A DNA stretch of 64,000 nt from Amycolatopsis oliviviridis (GTDB lineage: Bacteria > Actinomycetota > Actinomycetes > Mycobacteriales > Pseudonocardiaceae). The notes under the pieces are model-generated. The model was not told the origin of the DNA, made no database searches, and saw only the letters and a list, made by a program, of their open reading frames with translations. The stretch is taken from positions 248,001-312,000 of the forward strand of contig NZ_BNAY01000008.1 of the NCBI RefSeq assembly GCF_014654365.1, read 5' to 3'. This document shows positions 24,858-33,337 of this stretch, piece after piece. How positions within the stretch are numbered: position 1 is the stretch's first letter; every line of letters starts with the position of its first letter. Position numbers and translations under genes: made by a program.

Positions 24858-26479
24858 TGGTAGCCGCGGATTTCCTGGAACACCTTGGGCAGCACGTCAC
24901 CTCGGGCGTCGAACACGTTGCCGCCGGTGCGTTTCGCGACCTCGCCGAGTTCGGCGGAGTTCCCCTCGCCGAAGATCACGGTGAACACCGGGACCTGCCG
25001 CATAGCCTCCGGCAGCGACGGGAACCTCAGCTGGAAATCGGAGAACGTGGCACCGTTCGCGTTCTGCCCGTCGGTCATCAGCACGATCGACGTGAACCGG
25101 TCGGGGTCCCGCGCGACCAAAGGTCCCATGATGTCGTACGCGCGCTGGAGGCTGTCGTAGATCGCCGTCCCGCCGTTCGCGTCGAGGCCTTCGGCGAAGG
25201 TCTTGATCTTGTCCAGGACGGGCTGCGGGTCGCCTTCGGGCACCGCGAAGGTCTCCGGGCGGCCGGGCACGGTGTCGAACGGCAGCATCGTGACCTCTTC
25301 GCGGCTGCGGAACCGGCGATACCGGCCGGTCAGTGACCCGTCGGCGCCGGTCAGCCCGATCAGCGCGGTGCGCAGCGACTCGATCCGGTCGCCCGCCATG
25401 GAACCGGAGGTGTCGAGGACGTACAGCGTCCGCGACGGACGCCGGATCTTGTCGAAGTAGGCGCCCAGCAGCGCGTCCACGGCCTGCTGCGTCGCGGGGA
25501 ACGGCAGCTCCACGAGATCCTTCTGCGCGAACTGCTGTCCTAATGGGACACCTGGGACGACGGGGCGGCGCTGCGTGGTCTCCATGATCTTGCGTTGCGT
25601 GTCCGGTGTGCGCAGCCGCTCGGCCAGCTTGCGGTGCGCGTCCCGGGCGTCGGAGTTCGCGCTCTGCAGCAACGTCAGCGGGTAGTCGGCGGTGACGACG
25701 CCGTCGGACGGATACACCAGCGTCAGCGGTTCGGGGAGTTTCCCGCTCGCGTTCATCGACAGCAGGACGGACTCGTAGTTGATCAGGCCGTCGACCTTCT
25801 TGCCGGGGTCCTGGCCGCTCGCCCGTCGTTGGTAGGCCTCGGAAAGCCAGCCGGACGAGCCCGCCGACATCGCCTGCGCGCTGAAGAACTCGGTCAGTTT
25901 CGGGGTGACGGAAGCGATCTGCTGAGCGTCGACGGCGTTGCCCGCGCCCGCGAGCGCGGACGCCACTCCCACCAGCGCCGAGAAACCGGAGTTCGACGCC
26001 GACGGATCGGTCATGCCGTAGGTGAAAGCCTTCTTCCCGGCCGCCTCGGCGATTTCTCCCCAGCCGACCGGCCGCCCGGCCCAGCCGAGCCGTTGCGCGG
26101 CCGACGCGGACAGGCCGAGCACCACCGGCGAACTCATGATCTTCACCTGCTCGCCCAGCCGTTTCGCCGCCTCCGGAACCGCCGCGGGATACCGGTTCGA
26201 GGAGAACCAGACGGCGTCGTACTGGCCGTCCACCTTCCCGTTCGCGAGCGACTCGGTGCCTTCCAGCGTCCCGGTGAACTGGAACTTGACCTTGACCCCG
26301 GTCGCCGCCGCTTCCTGCTCCAGCAGCGGTTGCAGGTCCGCCAGCTCACTGCCCGCGAGCACCCGCAAGGTACCCGGCTCGGCCTCCCCCAGGCCCCGCG
26401 TCTCCCCCTTGCCCGAATCACAGGAAACCAGCGACAGCGCGCAAACCACGCTGATCGCCAAGACCGTCCAGCGTTTCAC
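24854..26479 (-). CDS. Lipoprotein: periplasmic-binding-like domain fused to a vWA domain
   Basis: 541 residues. The lipobox is LSLVSC (about residue 20). Residues 35-320 resemble a bacterial extracellular solute-binding protein (LRVLAGSELADLQPLLEQ; LVYPSDGVVTADYPLTLL). Residues 345-535 are a von Willebrand A domain with an intact MIDAS (LYVLDTSGSMAG; later LMTDGQNANG). The protein would be anchored outside the membrane with a metal-binding adhesion module. It overlaps its neighbours by four bases on each side. No ABC permease is nearby, so transport is unlikely; it may recruit or sense a ligand. Confidence 0.85.
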   Translation of the reverse strand: MKRWTVLAISVVCALSLVSCDSGKGETRGLGEAEPGTLRVLAGSELADLQPLLEQEAAATGVKVKFQFTGTLEGTESLANGKVDGQYDAVWFSSNRYPAAVPEAAKRLGEQVKIMSSPVVLGLSASAAQRLGWAGRPVGWGEIAEAAGKKAFTYGMTDPSASNSGFSALVGVASALAGAGNAVDAQQIASVTPKLTEFFSAQAMSAGSSGWLSEAYQRRASGQDPGKKVDGLINYESVLLSMNASGKLPEPLTLVYPSDGVVTADYPLTLLQSANSDARDAHRKLAERLRTPDTQRKIMETTQRRPVVPGVPLGQQFAQKDLVELPFPATQQAVDALLGAYFDKIRRPSRTLYVLDTSGSMAGDRIESLRTALIGLTGADGSLTGRYRRFRSREEVTMLPFDTVPGRPETFAVPEGDPQPVLDKIKTFAEGLDANGGTAIYDSLQRAYDIMGPLVARDPDRFTSIVLMTDGQNANGATFSDFQLRFPSLPEAMRQVPVFTVIFGEGNSAELGEVAKRTGGNVFDARGDVLPKVFQEIRGYQ

Positions 26480-27630
26480 GATGCCCCCTCGGCCGTCGCC
26501 GTCTCGTGAGACCGGCGCAGATGGTCTTCGGCCCGCCGGATCTCCCCGGACAGTGCCTCCACGGTCACCGCCATCGTCGAGACGGCCCCCGCCTTGTACT
26601 CGTCGATAGCGTCGATGCTGCGGTAGATCCGGTCGAACGACTCGCGGATCGTCGCCACCGCGACGGCCGGATCGCTGCCCGCGCGCTGGATCTCCGCGCT
26701 GCGCAGTTCCAGCATTTCGGCGTTGGCCTTGAGCTGGCCGTCGGTGGTGGCCTGCACGGCCTGGACCTCGTCGAGGACGTCACGCTGTCCGGCGAGCGCG
26801 CCGCTCACCAGCAACGCGACCCGCAGCGCCGCGACCGTGGTCGACACCGCCCGTTCGATCCCGCGGATCAGCTCGTCGTTGTTGCGCCGCACCAGATCCA
26901 GCGCGAGATAGCCCTGCGCGCTCACCGCGAGCTGGGTCAGCAGGTCCTGGTGGCGCTGCCGGATCGGGTGCAGCGCGTCGGCCCGCAACCCCTTGGCCCG
27001 GGCAGGATCGGTGAAGTCGAAGATGCCCGCCTGGCGATCGACCGCCGTGTCGACGGCCTCGGCGAACGCGGCCGCTTCGGACAGTTTGCCGAGCGTCCCC
27101 CACAGCCGTTCCCGTTCGCCCTTGAGCGCGGCGTTGTCGCGGCGCAGGACGTCCTGCCGGGCCCGCAGGTCCAGGACCAGCGCGTTCACCGGTTCGTTGG
27201 CCGCGCGGTAGCGGTCCAGCGCCTTCTTCGCGCTGCCCGCGACCGGGATCAGGCCCATCAGCTTGCGGCCGGTGATCGGCAGCTTCGCCGGGTCGATCTC
27301 CGCGACGGCCCGCCGGAGCCCGGCCAGGCTCACCGTCGCCTGTTGTCGTGGTGAACCGATTTCCGCCAGCGCCCGGGTCGAACGGTCGAGCAGCGCACCC
27401 GCGACGGTCGCCGCAGCGCGCATGTCGGACTCGCCGACCGCGAGCAGCTCGTCCAGGACCCGGGTGAACTCGGGTGAGCGGACGTCGAGCGCTTCGAGCC
27501 GCCGGGCGAAACTCTCCGCGCGCTTCGCGACTTCGGCGTGGACCTCCGGGCCGAGGGTGACCAGGCCGGCCGCCCGCTCGGCCGGGATCGCCTCCACCGG
27601 TTCGGGTGGAGTGAGCGTGAAATCGTCCAT
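26476..27630 (-). CDS. telA: TelA-family (toxic-anion-resistance-like) protein
   Basis: 384 residues, almost entirely helical, matching the TelA family: LITGRKLMG-like region (LPITGRKLMGLIPVAGSAKK), then LWGTLGKLSEAAAFAEAVD, QRHQDLLTQLAVSAQGYLAL and ELIRGIERAVSTTVAALRVA. TelA proteins are linked to tellurite and envelope stress, but their biochemistry is unknown. It overlaps the upstream binding-protein-like gene by one base (TGATG) and the downstream vWA gene by four. The setting, between two extracellular binding-like proteins and a membrane protein, suggests an envelope-surveillance complex (inference). Confidence 0.85.
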   Translation of the reverse strand: MDDFTLTPPEPVEAIPAERAAGLVTLGPEVHAEVAKRAESFARRLEALDVRSPEFTRVLDELLAVGESDMRAAATVAGALLDRSTRALAEIGSPRQQATVSLAGLRRAVAEIDPAKLPITGRKLMGLIPVAGSAKKALDRYRAANEPVNALVLDLRARQDVLRRDNAALKGERERLWGTLGKLSEAAAFAEAVDTAVDRQAGIFDFTDPARAKGLRADALHPIRQRHQDLLTQLAVSAQGYLALDLVRRNNDELIRGIERAVSTTVAALRVALLVSGALAGQRDVLDEVQAVQATTDGQLKANAEMLELRSAEIQRAGSDPAVAVATIRESFDRIYRSIDAIDEYKAGAVSTMAVTVEALSGEIRRAEDHLRRSHETATAEGAS

Positions 27631-28718
27631 CAGTACCGCTTCTTGACGGCGTCGAGCAGGCGTTCCAGCGTCTCGTACGACGGCGGCTCGACGGCGTCCA
27701 CCAGATCCGCGGGCACCGGCGCCTTGGCCGCCGCGATGACGTCCGCGAACAACCGCGGGTCCCCGGTGCGGAAACCGAAGGTGGCGGCGAGTTTCCCCAG
27801 TTCCGGGTCGGTCGCGAGCAGCCTGCCCACCTGATCGCCGTTCGGTTTCAGCGGGACGAGCGTGTGCTTCGAGTACACCGTCGGCGCCGTGTAGAGCAGG
27901 CGCATGTCCGGCCGGATCGAGCCGTCGGCCCGAACGAGCCTGTCGACGAACTGCGACTCGTAGATCAGCGCCATCGGCGTCTTGCCCATGCCCGCGGCGA
28001 GGTAGTCCTCGAACGGGCCTTCGGTGCTGTTCTGCGTGTAGCCCTGGTCGATGAACAGCTTCGACACCCCGGGCAGCACCTTCGCCTCGGCCTCGGGCGT
28101 GCTGACCACGGTGTTCCCGTTGGCGACGAAGGAAACGATCGACAGGTACATCGCCGCCGAGTTCGATTCACGCGGGTCCGTGGTCGTGACCAGCACGTTC
28201 TTGCGGGCCGGGAAGGCGGTGTTGCCGGGCAGCTGGTCCCAGCGGGTGCCGTTGCGCGCGAGTTCGAGGTACTTCGCGACGTCGAGCACCTGGTAGTCAC
28301 CGGCGCCCTTGCGCACGATCCCGTTGGCGCTCAAGAGGTTCACGATCGGCTCGAAGGTCGCGATCGCCATCGGCGACTGGAACGGCGTGTGCACACCGGT
28401 CACCTTGTGGTCGCGCTGGATCCGCTGCGCGGCGGGCGACGAGGACGGGAACGCGAACTCGTACGCGCCGAGGTCCATGCTCGCGATCTGCCGCGACCCC
28501 GCGGTGTCCACTTCGACCTTGAGACCGTGTTTGGCGAACGAGTCCGCCACCCGCTTGTCGGAGAAGAACGCCAGCTTCTCCGAACCGATCACCCCGCGCA
28601 CCGTGGTCAGATCCGTACCCTGCGCGGTGTTCTCGTCACCGCCCCGGCCCCAGACGATCACGGCGACCACGGCCAGCAGCAGCACCACTGCCAGGCCGAT
28701 CGACAGACGGCGTTTCAC
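27630..28718 (-). CDS. Membrane-anchored substrate-binding-like protein
   Basis: 362 residues from a GTG. A single N-terminal membrane anchor (SIGLAVVLLLAVVAVIVWG) has no lipobox. The rest resembles an extracellular solute-binding protein: GVIGSEKLAFFSDKRVADSF, YEFAFPSSSPAAQRI, and TPMALIYESQFVDRLV. First gene of the TelA operon. There is no permease or ATPase close by. Together with the vWA protein it gives the operon two external ligand-binding modules. Confidence 0.8.
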   Translation of the reverse strand: MKRRLSIGLAVVLLLAVVAVIVWGRGGDENTAQGTDLTTVRGVIGSEKLAFFSDKRVADSFAKHGLKVEVDTAGSRQIASMDLGAYEFAFPSSSPAAQRIQRDHKVTGVHTPFQSPMAIATFEPIVNLLSANGIVRKGAGDYQVLDVAKYLELARNGTRWDQLPGNTAFPARKNVLVTTTDPRESNSAAMYLSIVSFVANGNTVVSTPEAEAKVLPGVSKLFIDQGYTQNSTEGPFEDYLAAGMGKTPMALIYESQFVDRLVRADGSIRPDMRLLYTAPTVYSKHTLVPLKPNGDQVGRLLATDPELGKLAATFGFRTGDPRLFADVIAAAKAPVPADLVDAVEPPSYETLERLLDAVKKRY

Positions 28719-28857
28719 CGGCCCACCCCCTCGTTCACAGGCTTGATCCTTCAGCCCGTTCGACTCTTTTGACGCGCGGGCGAGCCATTTCGAAGTGAAC
28801 GATCGATGAACGGAGGAAGTCGTCAGTTTCTGGCGAAACGTTGGGATGGAAGGGAAA

Positions 28858-30279
28858 TCAGATCACGGACTGCTCCGAGACCGGCAGGCACACGGTGAAT
28901 CGCGTGTCACCCGGTTCCGAATCGACCCGGAGGTCGCCCTGATGCCGTTCGACGACGATGCGCCAGGAGATGTCCAGGCCGAGCCCGGTCCCCTGGCCCA
29001 CCGGTTTCGTGGTGAAGAACGGTTCGAAGATCCGCTGCCGCACCTCCGCCGGGATCCCCGGTCCGGTGTCGCCGATCTCGACGTGCACGTGATCGTCGAC
29101 CCGCGACGTCCGCAGGGTCAGCGTGCCCTCGGTCCCCATGGCGCCGAGCGCGTTGTCGATGACGTTCGTCCACACCTGGTTCAGCTCACCCGCGTACGCC
29201 GGGATCCGCGGCACCGTGTGGTCGTACTCCTTCACGACGCGGATGCCCGGCGCGATCTTGCCCGCCAGCATGACAAGGGTGGAGTCGAGTCCTTCGTGGA
29301 CGTCGATCCACTGGTGCGGCGCGCGGTCCATCTGGGAGTACTGCTTGGCCTTGCCGACCAGCACCGAGATCCGGGTCGTCGAATCCTCGATCTCGCCCAT
29401 CAGCATCTCGGTTTCGAGCGCGTACGCGAGCCAGCGGACGGCGCCGTCGAGGAAGGTCACCCCGACCGAATCGAGCAGCCGGTCCAGGTCGGGCACGGTC
29501 AGCCCGGCTCGAACGTAGATGTCGGCGAGGTCCCAGCCCTGGTCGATGCCGTGGTCCTCGAACCAGTCGCCGATCTCGTCCTCGCGGTCGGCCTGCTGCA
29601 TCGCGGTCAGCTTCGGCGCCGCGGCGACCTGTTTGACCAGTTGCTCCTGGATCTCCAGCAACTGCTCCAGCAGCGTCGGGTCGACGTTCTTCTTCGCCAG
29701 CATCGCGAGTTTGTGCCGCATCCCGGCGACGCGCTCCCGCAGCGACGCCGTCGCGCGGACGGCCGCGGCGGCCGGGTTGTTGAGTTCGTGGGTCAGCCCC
29801 GCGGAAAGCTCGCCGAGCGCGAGCAGCCGCCGCCGCGAACCGATCACCGTGTCGCTGTTGCGCCAGCCGAGGTACATGCCCTCCAGCAGATGCGTCGCCA
29901 TCGGGAACCAGCGGCGGAACTCGGTGGCGAACTCGGCCGCGGGCAGGGTCAGGAAGGTGAGGTCGCTGACCGCGTGCACCGAAGCGCCGTAGGTGTGTTC
30001 GGTCTCCTGGTGCACGAAGAACTGCGTCGCACCGCAGTACGCGCCGCGCTGGTCGGACCGGATCGTCTCGACCTCGGTGCCGCCGACGAGCCGCGTCATC
30101 CGCAGCGCGCCGGAAAGCAGGAGGTAGAAGCAGGTGGCCGGTTCACCCTCGCGCATGACCGTGGTGCCGCCGGTGTACTGCTCCAGGACGGCGTGCTCGT
30201 CGATCCAGTCCAGCTGTTCTTCGCTGAGGTGTTCGAAGAGGAAGAGCCCGCGCAGTTCCTCCCTGGGCAGGACGCTCAT
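28858..30279 (-). CDS. Histidine kinase with N-terminal cyclic-nucleotide-binding domain
   Basis: 473 residues. Residues ~10-130 are a cNMP-binding beta barrel ([20 protein letters not shown] ... [19 protein letters not shown]), residues ~165-190 carry the H-box ([18 protein letters not shown]), and the C-terminal ATPase has the N box ([16 protein letters not shown]), G1 (GDTGPGIP), F (FEPFFTTK) and G2 (GQGTGLGL). No membrane segment, so it is a cytoplasmic sensor. The ATG overlaps the stop of the response-regulator/reductase gene by four bases, so the two are produced together and probably form one signalling pair. The barrel's phosphate-binding cassette is poorly conserved, so the ligand is uncertain. 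Confidence 0.9.
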   Translation of the reverse strand: MSVLPREELRGLFLFEHLSEEQLDWIDEHAVLEQYTGGTTVMREGEPATCFYLLLSGALRMTRLVGGTEVETIRSDQRGAYCGATQFFVHQETEHTYGASVHAVSDLTFLTLPAAEFATEFRRWFPMATHLLEGMYLGWRNSDTVIGSRRRLLALGELSAGLTHELNNPAAAAVRATASLRERVAGMRHKLAMLAKKNVDPTLLEQLLEIQEQLVKQVAAAPKLTAMQQADREDEIGDWFEDHGIDQGWDLADIYVRAGLTVPDLDRLLDSVGVTFLDGAVRWLAYALETEMLMGEIEDSTTRISVLVGKAKQYSQMDRAPHQWIDVHEGLDSTLVMLAGKIAPGIRVVKEYDHTVPRIPAYAGELNQVWTNVIDNALGAMGTEGTLTLRTSRVDDHVHVEIGDTGPGIPAEVRQRIFEPFFTTKPVGQGTGLGLDISWRIVVERHQGDLRVDSEPGDTRFTVCLPVSEQSVI

Positions 30280-31931
30280 TGCTCCTCCAAGTACCGGTGG
30301 ACCAGGGTGACGGCCATGGCACCTTCGCCGACGGCCGACGCGACGCGCTTCACCGACGCGGCCCGGACGTCGCCCGCCACGAACACGCCGGGGATCGACG
30401 ACTCCAGGTAGTGCGGGTCGCGGTCCAGCGGCCAGCCCGGCGGCGGGCCGCCATCGGTGAGCAGATCCGGACCGGTCCGCACGAAACCGTGGTCGTCGCG
30501 CTGGATCTCCGTGCCGAGCCAGTCGGTGCGCGGCGCGGCGCCGATGAAGATGAACAGGTGGCCGGTCGGCACGGTCTCGGTCGCGCCGCCGTTCTCGCAC
30601 AGGGTCAGTTGTTCGAGGTGATCGTCGCCGTGCGCCTCGACCACCGTGGTCCGGGTGCGGACGTGGATGTTCCCGATCGCGGCGATCTGCTCGATCAGAT
30701 AGTGCGACATGGACGCTTCGAGCGACTGGCCGCGGACGAGGATGGTGACGTCGGCCGCGTGCTTGGAGAAGAACACCGCCGCCTGGCCCGCCGAGTTCGC
30801 GCCGCCGACGATGTAGACGTGCTCGCCCTTGCACTCGGGTGCCTCGGTGGCGGCCGAGCCGTAGTACACGCCGCGGCCGGCGAGCTCGGCGACGCCAGGA
30901 GCCTCCAGCGCTCGGTAGTTGACGCCGCTGGCGAGCACCACGGAATGCGCGGAGATCTCGGTGCCGTCGCCGAACAGGACCACCCGCGCGGAGCCTCGTG
31001 CCTCCAGGCCGACGACGTCGCGGGCGGTGAGCACCTCGGCGCCGAACTTGAGCGCCTGCCGCCGCGCGCGGTCGGTGAGCTGCGCGCCGGAAACGCCGTC
31101 CGGGAAGCCGAGGTAGTTCTCGATGCGGGAGCTGGTGCCCGCCTGCCCGCCGGTGGCCTTGCGCTCGACGATCACCGTCCGCAGGCCCTCCGACGCGCCG
31201 TACACGGCCGCCCCGAGTCCGGCGGGCCCGCCGCCGATGACAATCAGGTCGTAGAACTCCTGCGCGGGGCGCGTGGACAGGCCGACGGCGTCGGCGAGTT
31301 CGGGTCCGGACGGCTGGCGCAGCACCGTGCCGTCGGGCGTGACCAGCACCGGGATGTCCTGGGGTGCCGCGTCCGCCGCGTCGAGGATCCGGCGGCCCTC
31401 GTCGTCGTCGACGGAGTACCAGCGGTACGGCACGGCGTTGCGGGCCAGGAAGTCGCGCAGGTGGAACGACGGCGACGAGTACCGGTGGCCGATGAGCTTG
31501 ATCTCGTCGACCGGCCGCTCCCCCACCGCGCGCCAGGTCTCCACCAGGGCGTCGATGACCGGGTAGAGCTTCTCCTCCGGCGGGTCCCACGGCTTGAGGA
31601 GGTAGTGGTCTACGTCGACGACGTTGATCGCCTGGATCGCGGCGTCGGTGTCGGCGTACGCGGTCAGCAGCGCGCGGCGCGCGTTCGGGAACAGGTCCAT
31701 CGCCTTCTCGAGGAAGACGATGCCGTCCATCTGCGGCATCCGGTAGTCGGCGAGGATCGCGGCCACGGCGTCGCCGCGCAGCTTGATCTCGCGCAGGGCT
31801 TCGAGGGCGTCGGCACCGGAATCGGCCCGGATGATCCGGTAGTCCTTCCCGTACCGTTTGCGCAGGTCGCGGGCGACCGAACGGGACACGGCGGGATCGT
31901 CGTCGACGGTCAACAGGATCGGCTGGCTCAC
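30276..31931 (-). CDS. Response regulator fused to a thioredoxin-reductase-like FAD oxidoreductase
   Basis: 551 residues from a GTG. Residues 1-125 are a receiver domain (VDDD, phospho-Asp in ILADYRMPQMDG, LTAYAD, LKPW). Residues ~145-220 look like a glutaredoxin-fold domain without CxxC (GHRYSSPSFHLRDFLARN). Residues ~230-545 are a thioredoxin-reductase-like module with FAD (LIVIGGGPAGLGAAVYGA) and NAD(P)H (VYIVGGANSAGQAAVFF) sites and GVFVAGDVRA. The redox CxxC of true reductases is missing (YYGSAATEAPECKG at that place). No DNA-binding domain. Its output must be redox or protein contact; paired with the kinase gene downstream. Confidence 0.9.
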   Translation of the reverse strand: MSQPILLTVDDDPAVSRSVARDLRKRYGKDYRIIRADSGADALEALREIKLRGDAVAAILADYRMPQMDGIVFLEKAMDLFPNARRALLTAYADTDAAIQAINVVDVDHYLLKPWDPPEEKLYPVIDALVETWRAVGERPVDEIKLIGHRYSSPSFHLRDFLARNAVPYRWYSVDDDEGRRILDAADAAPQDIPVLVTPDGTVLRQPSGPELADAVGLSTRPAQEFYDLIVIGGGPAGLGAAVYGASEGLRTVIVERKATGGQAGTSSRIENYLGFPDGVSGAQLTDRARRQALKFGAEVLTARDVVGLEARGSARVVLFGDGTEISAHSVVLASGVNYRALEAPGVAELAGRGVYYGSAATEAPECKGEHVYIVGGANSAGQAAVFFSKHAADVTILVRGQSLEASMSHYLIEQIAAIGNIHVRTRTTVVEAHGDDHLEQLTLCENGGATETVPTGHLFIFIGAAPRTDWLGTEIQRDDHGFVRTGPDLLTDGGPPPGWPLDRDPHYLESSIPGVFVAGDVRAASVKRVASAVGEGAMAVTLVHRYLEEQ

Positions 31932-31968
31932 CGGTTCAGCCTAAGCGATCCGGCGTAGCGTCGGGGCG

Positions 31969-32691
31969 GTGATCATCGAGGCGGAGCGCGTGCTCCACGA
32001 CCGTGCCGTCGTCGCGTGCGAAGCGGCCACTGCCGCGGGACTCCCCGGCCGTTTCGAAGCGTGGCGTGAAGACGGGCTGTTCGTGGTGCTGGCCACCGCG
32101 CCGGAACTGGGCTTCCTGCGCACGATCTCCGGCGTCACCGTCGAGAACCTGCCGTCGGCCATCCGGCTCGCCGGCGCCTCGTGCTGGGACGGGGACCGGC
32201 CGACGCTCGTGCTCCCGCCGGGCTTGAACCCGACCGGTCTCGTGCCCGTCGCCGTCCGCCCGATCGCGATCCTCCCGCTCGCCGACCTCCCTCCGACGGC
32301 TGCGGACGTCGACGACTCACCCGACATCGACGTGTTCCTCCGCATCCTGCTCGAAGGGTACGAAAGCGGCGGCGCCGTAACGGAGTTCATCGCCGCCGAG
32401 CACCGCGATCCGCGCATCCGGCGGTCTCTGCTCGTCGAGAACGGTGTGCCGATCTCCGCGGCGGCCATGAGCTCGCACGGGCCCGGCGTCCTTCTCGGCG
32501 GCTCGGCCACGCCGCGGGCCCATCGCGGCAAAGGCGCACAGGCCCGGCTGCTCCTCCACGGGCTGGCCGCGGCCGCCCGGGAAGGGCACCGCTTCGCCGT
32601 CGCGACCGCCGTAGAGGGCTCGCCGAGCCTGTCGAACCTCAGCCGCGCCGGGGCGCGGGTCCACTTGCGACAAGCTTTCAGGCTTGGGTGA
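31969..32691 (+). CDS. GNAT-family N-acetyltransferase
   Basis: 240 residues from a GTG, divergent from the response-regulator gene. The C-terminal half has GNAT motif A (RAHRGKGAQARLLLHGLAAA) after a beta strand (GVLLGGSATP), and ends with LSNLSRAGARVHLRQAF as in acetyltransferases. The N-terminal half lacks clear motifs and may be a degenerate second GNAT domain. Substrate unknown. Its last 14 bases overlap the convergent HdeD-like gene. Confidence 0.78.
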   Translation: MIIEAERVLHDRAVVACEAATAAGLPGRFEAWREDGLFVVLATAPELGFLRTISGVTVENLPSAIRLAGASCWDGDRPTLVLPPGLNPTGLVPVAVRPIAILPLADLPPTAADVDDSPDIDVFLRILLEGYESGGAVTEFIAAEHRDPRIRRSLLVENGVPISAAAMSSHGPGVLLGGSATPRAHRGKGAQARLLLHGLAAAAREGHRFAVATAVEGSPSLSNLSRAGARVHLRQAFRLG

Positions 32692-33232
32692 GTTTTCGCA
32701 GCCGGAAGGCCAGGACGAGCAGCATGATGCCGTACAGCAGGGCGTAGATCCCGACCAGCAGCGCGATCCCGTAGGCGCCGGCGATCGGGTTGATCACGAT
32801 CACGATGCCCGCGATCAGCGAAAGCGCGCCCGCCGCGATGAGGAAGGCCTCGCCCTCGATCTGCTTGCGCAGCCGGATCGCGGCGACGATCTCGACGATG
32901 CCGGTGAAGATCGCCCAGAACCCGACGAGGAAGGCCAGCACCAGGACGGTGATCCCCGGCCAGAGCAGGACCAGGACACCGGCGGCGATGCCGAGCACGC
33001 CGAGGACTCCGTAAGCGGCGCGATGGGCGGCGTCACCCGGCCGGAAGGCCTGCATCAGGCCGCCGATGCCGTCGATGATCGCGTAAATGCCGTAGATGAT
33101 CGCGAGGGCCAGGACGGTGGCGCCCGGCCAGATGAGCGCGAGCACGCCGAACAGGATGGCGAAAACCCCGCGGACGGCGGCCAGCGGCCAGGCCAGGCGG
33201 GGTTCGACGACGGTGAGACCGACGAGAGGCAT
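32678..33232 (-). CDS. HdeD-like (DUF308) membrane protein
   Basis: 184 residues with six hydrophobic segments in three similar pairs (VRGVFAILFGVLALIWPGAT; VLGVLGIAAGVLVLLWPGIT; IAAGALSLIAGIVIVINPIA). Each pair has the G-x-LxLxWP pattern of the DUF308/HdeD family, linked to acid resistance in enterics and widespread in actinomycetes. The ATG at 33232 gives MPLVGLTVVEPR. A longer reading adds a non-hydrophobic leader and is less likely. Function in this organism unknown. Confidence 0.82.
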   Translation of the reverse strand: MPLVGLTVVEPRLAWPLAAVRGVFAILFGVLALIWPGATVLALAIIYGIYAIIDGIGGLMQAFRPGDAAHRAAYGVLGVLGIAAGVLVLLWPGITVLVLAFLVGFWAIFTGIVEIVAAIRLRKQIEGEAFLIAAGALSLIAGIVIVINPIAGAYGIALLVGIYALLYGIMLLVLAFRLRKLTQA

Positions 33233-33293
33233 GCCCCGAGTATCGGAGCGCCCGGAGACGAGCGCGCGGCATGCCACCCGGAGGGGTGAAAGG

Positions 33294-33331
33294 CCGGTGC
33301 GCGCCGCGACCGCCATCACGGCGCGCACCGG
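33294..33331 (-). terminator. Strong stem-loop after the ricin/beta-helix gene
   Basis: CCGGTGCGCGCCG at 33294-33306 pairs exactly with CGGCGCGCACCGG at 33319-33331 (13 pairs, 12-base loop). It starts seven bases past the stop of the ricin/beta-helix gene and separates it from the HdeD-like gene. Confidence 0.75.
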
Positions 33332-33337
33332 GGTCCA

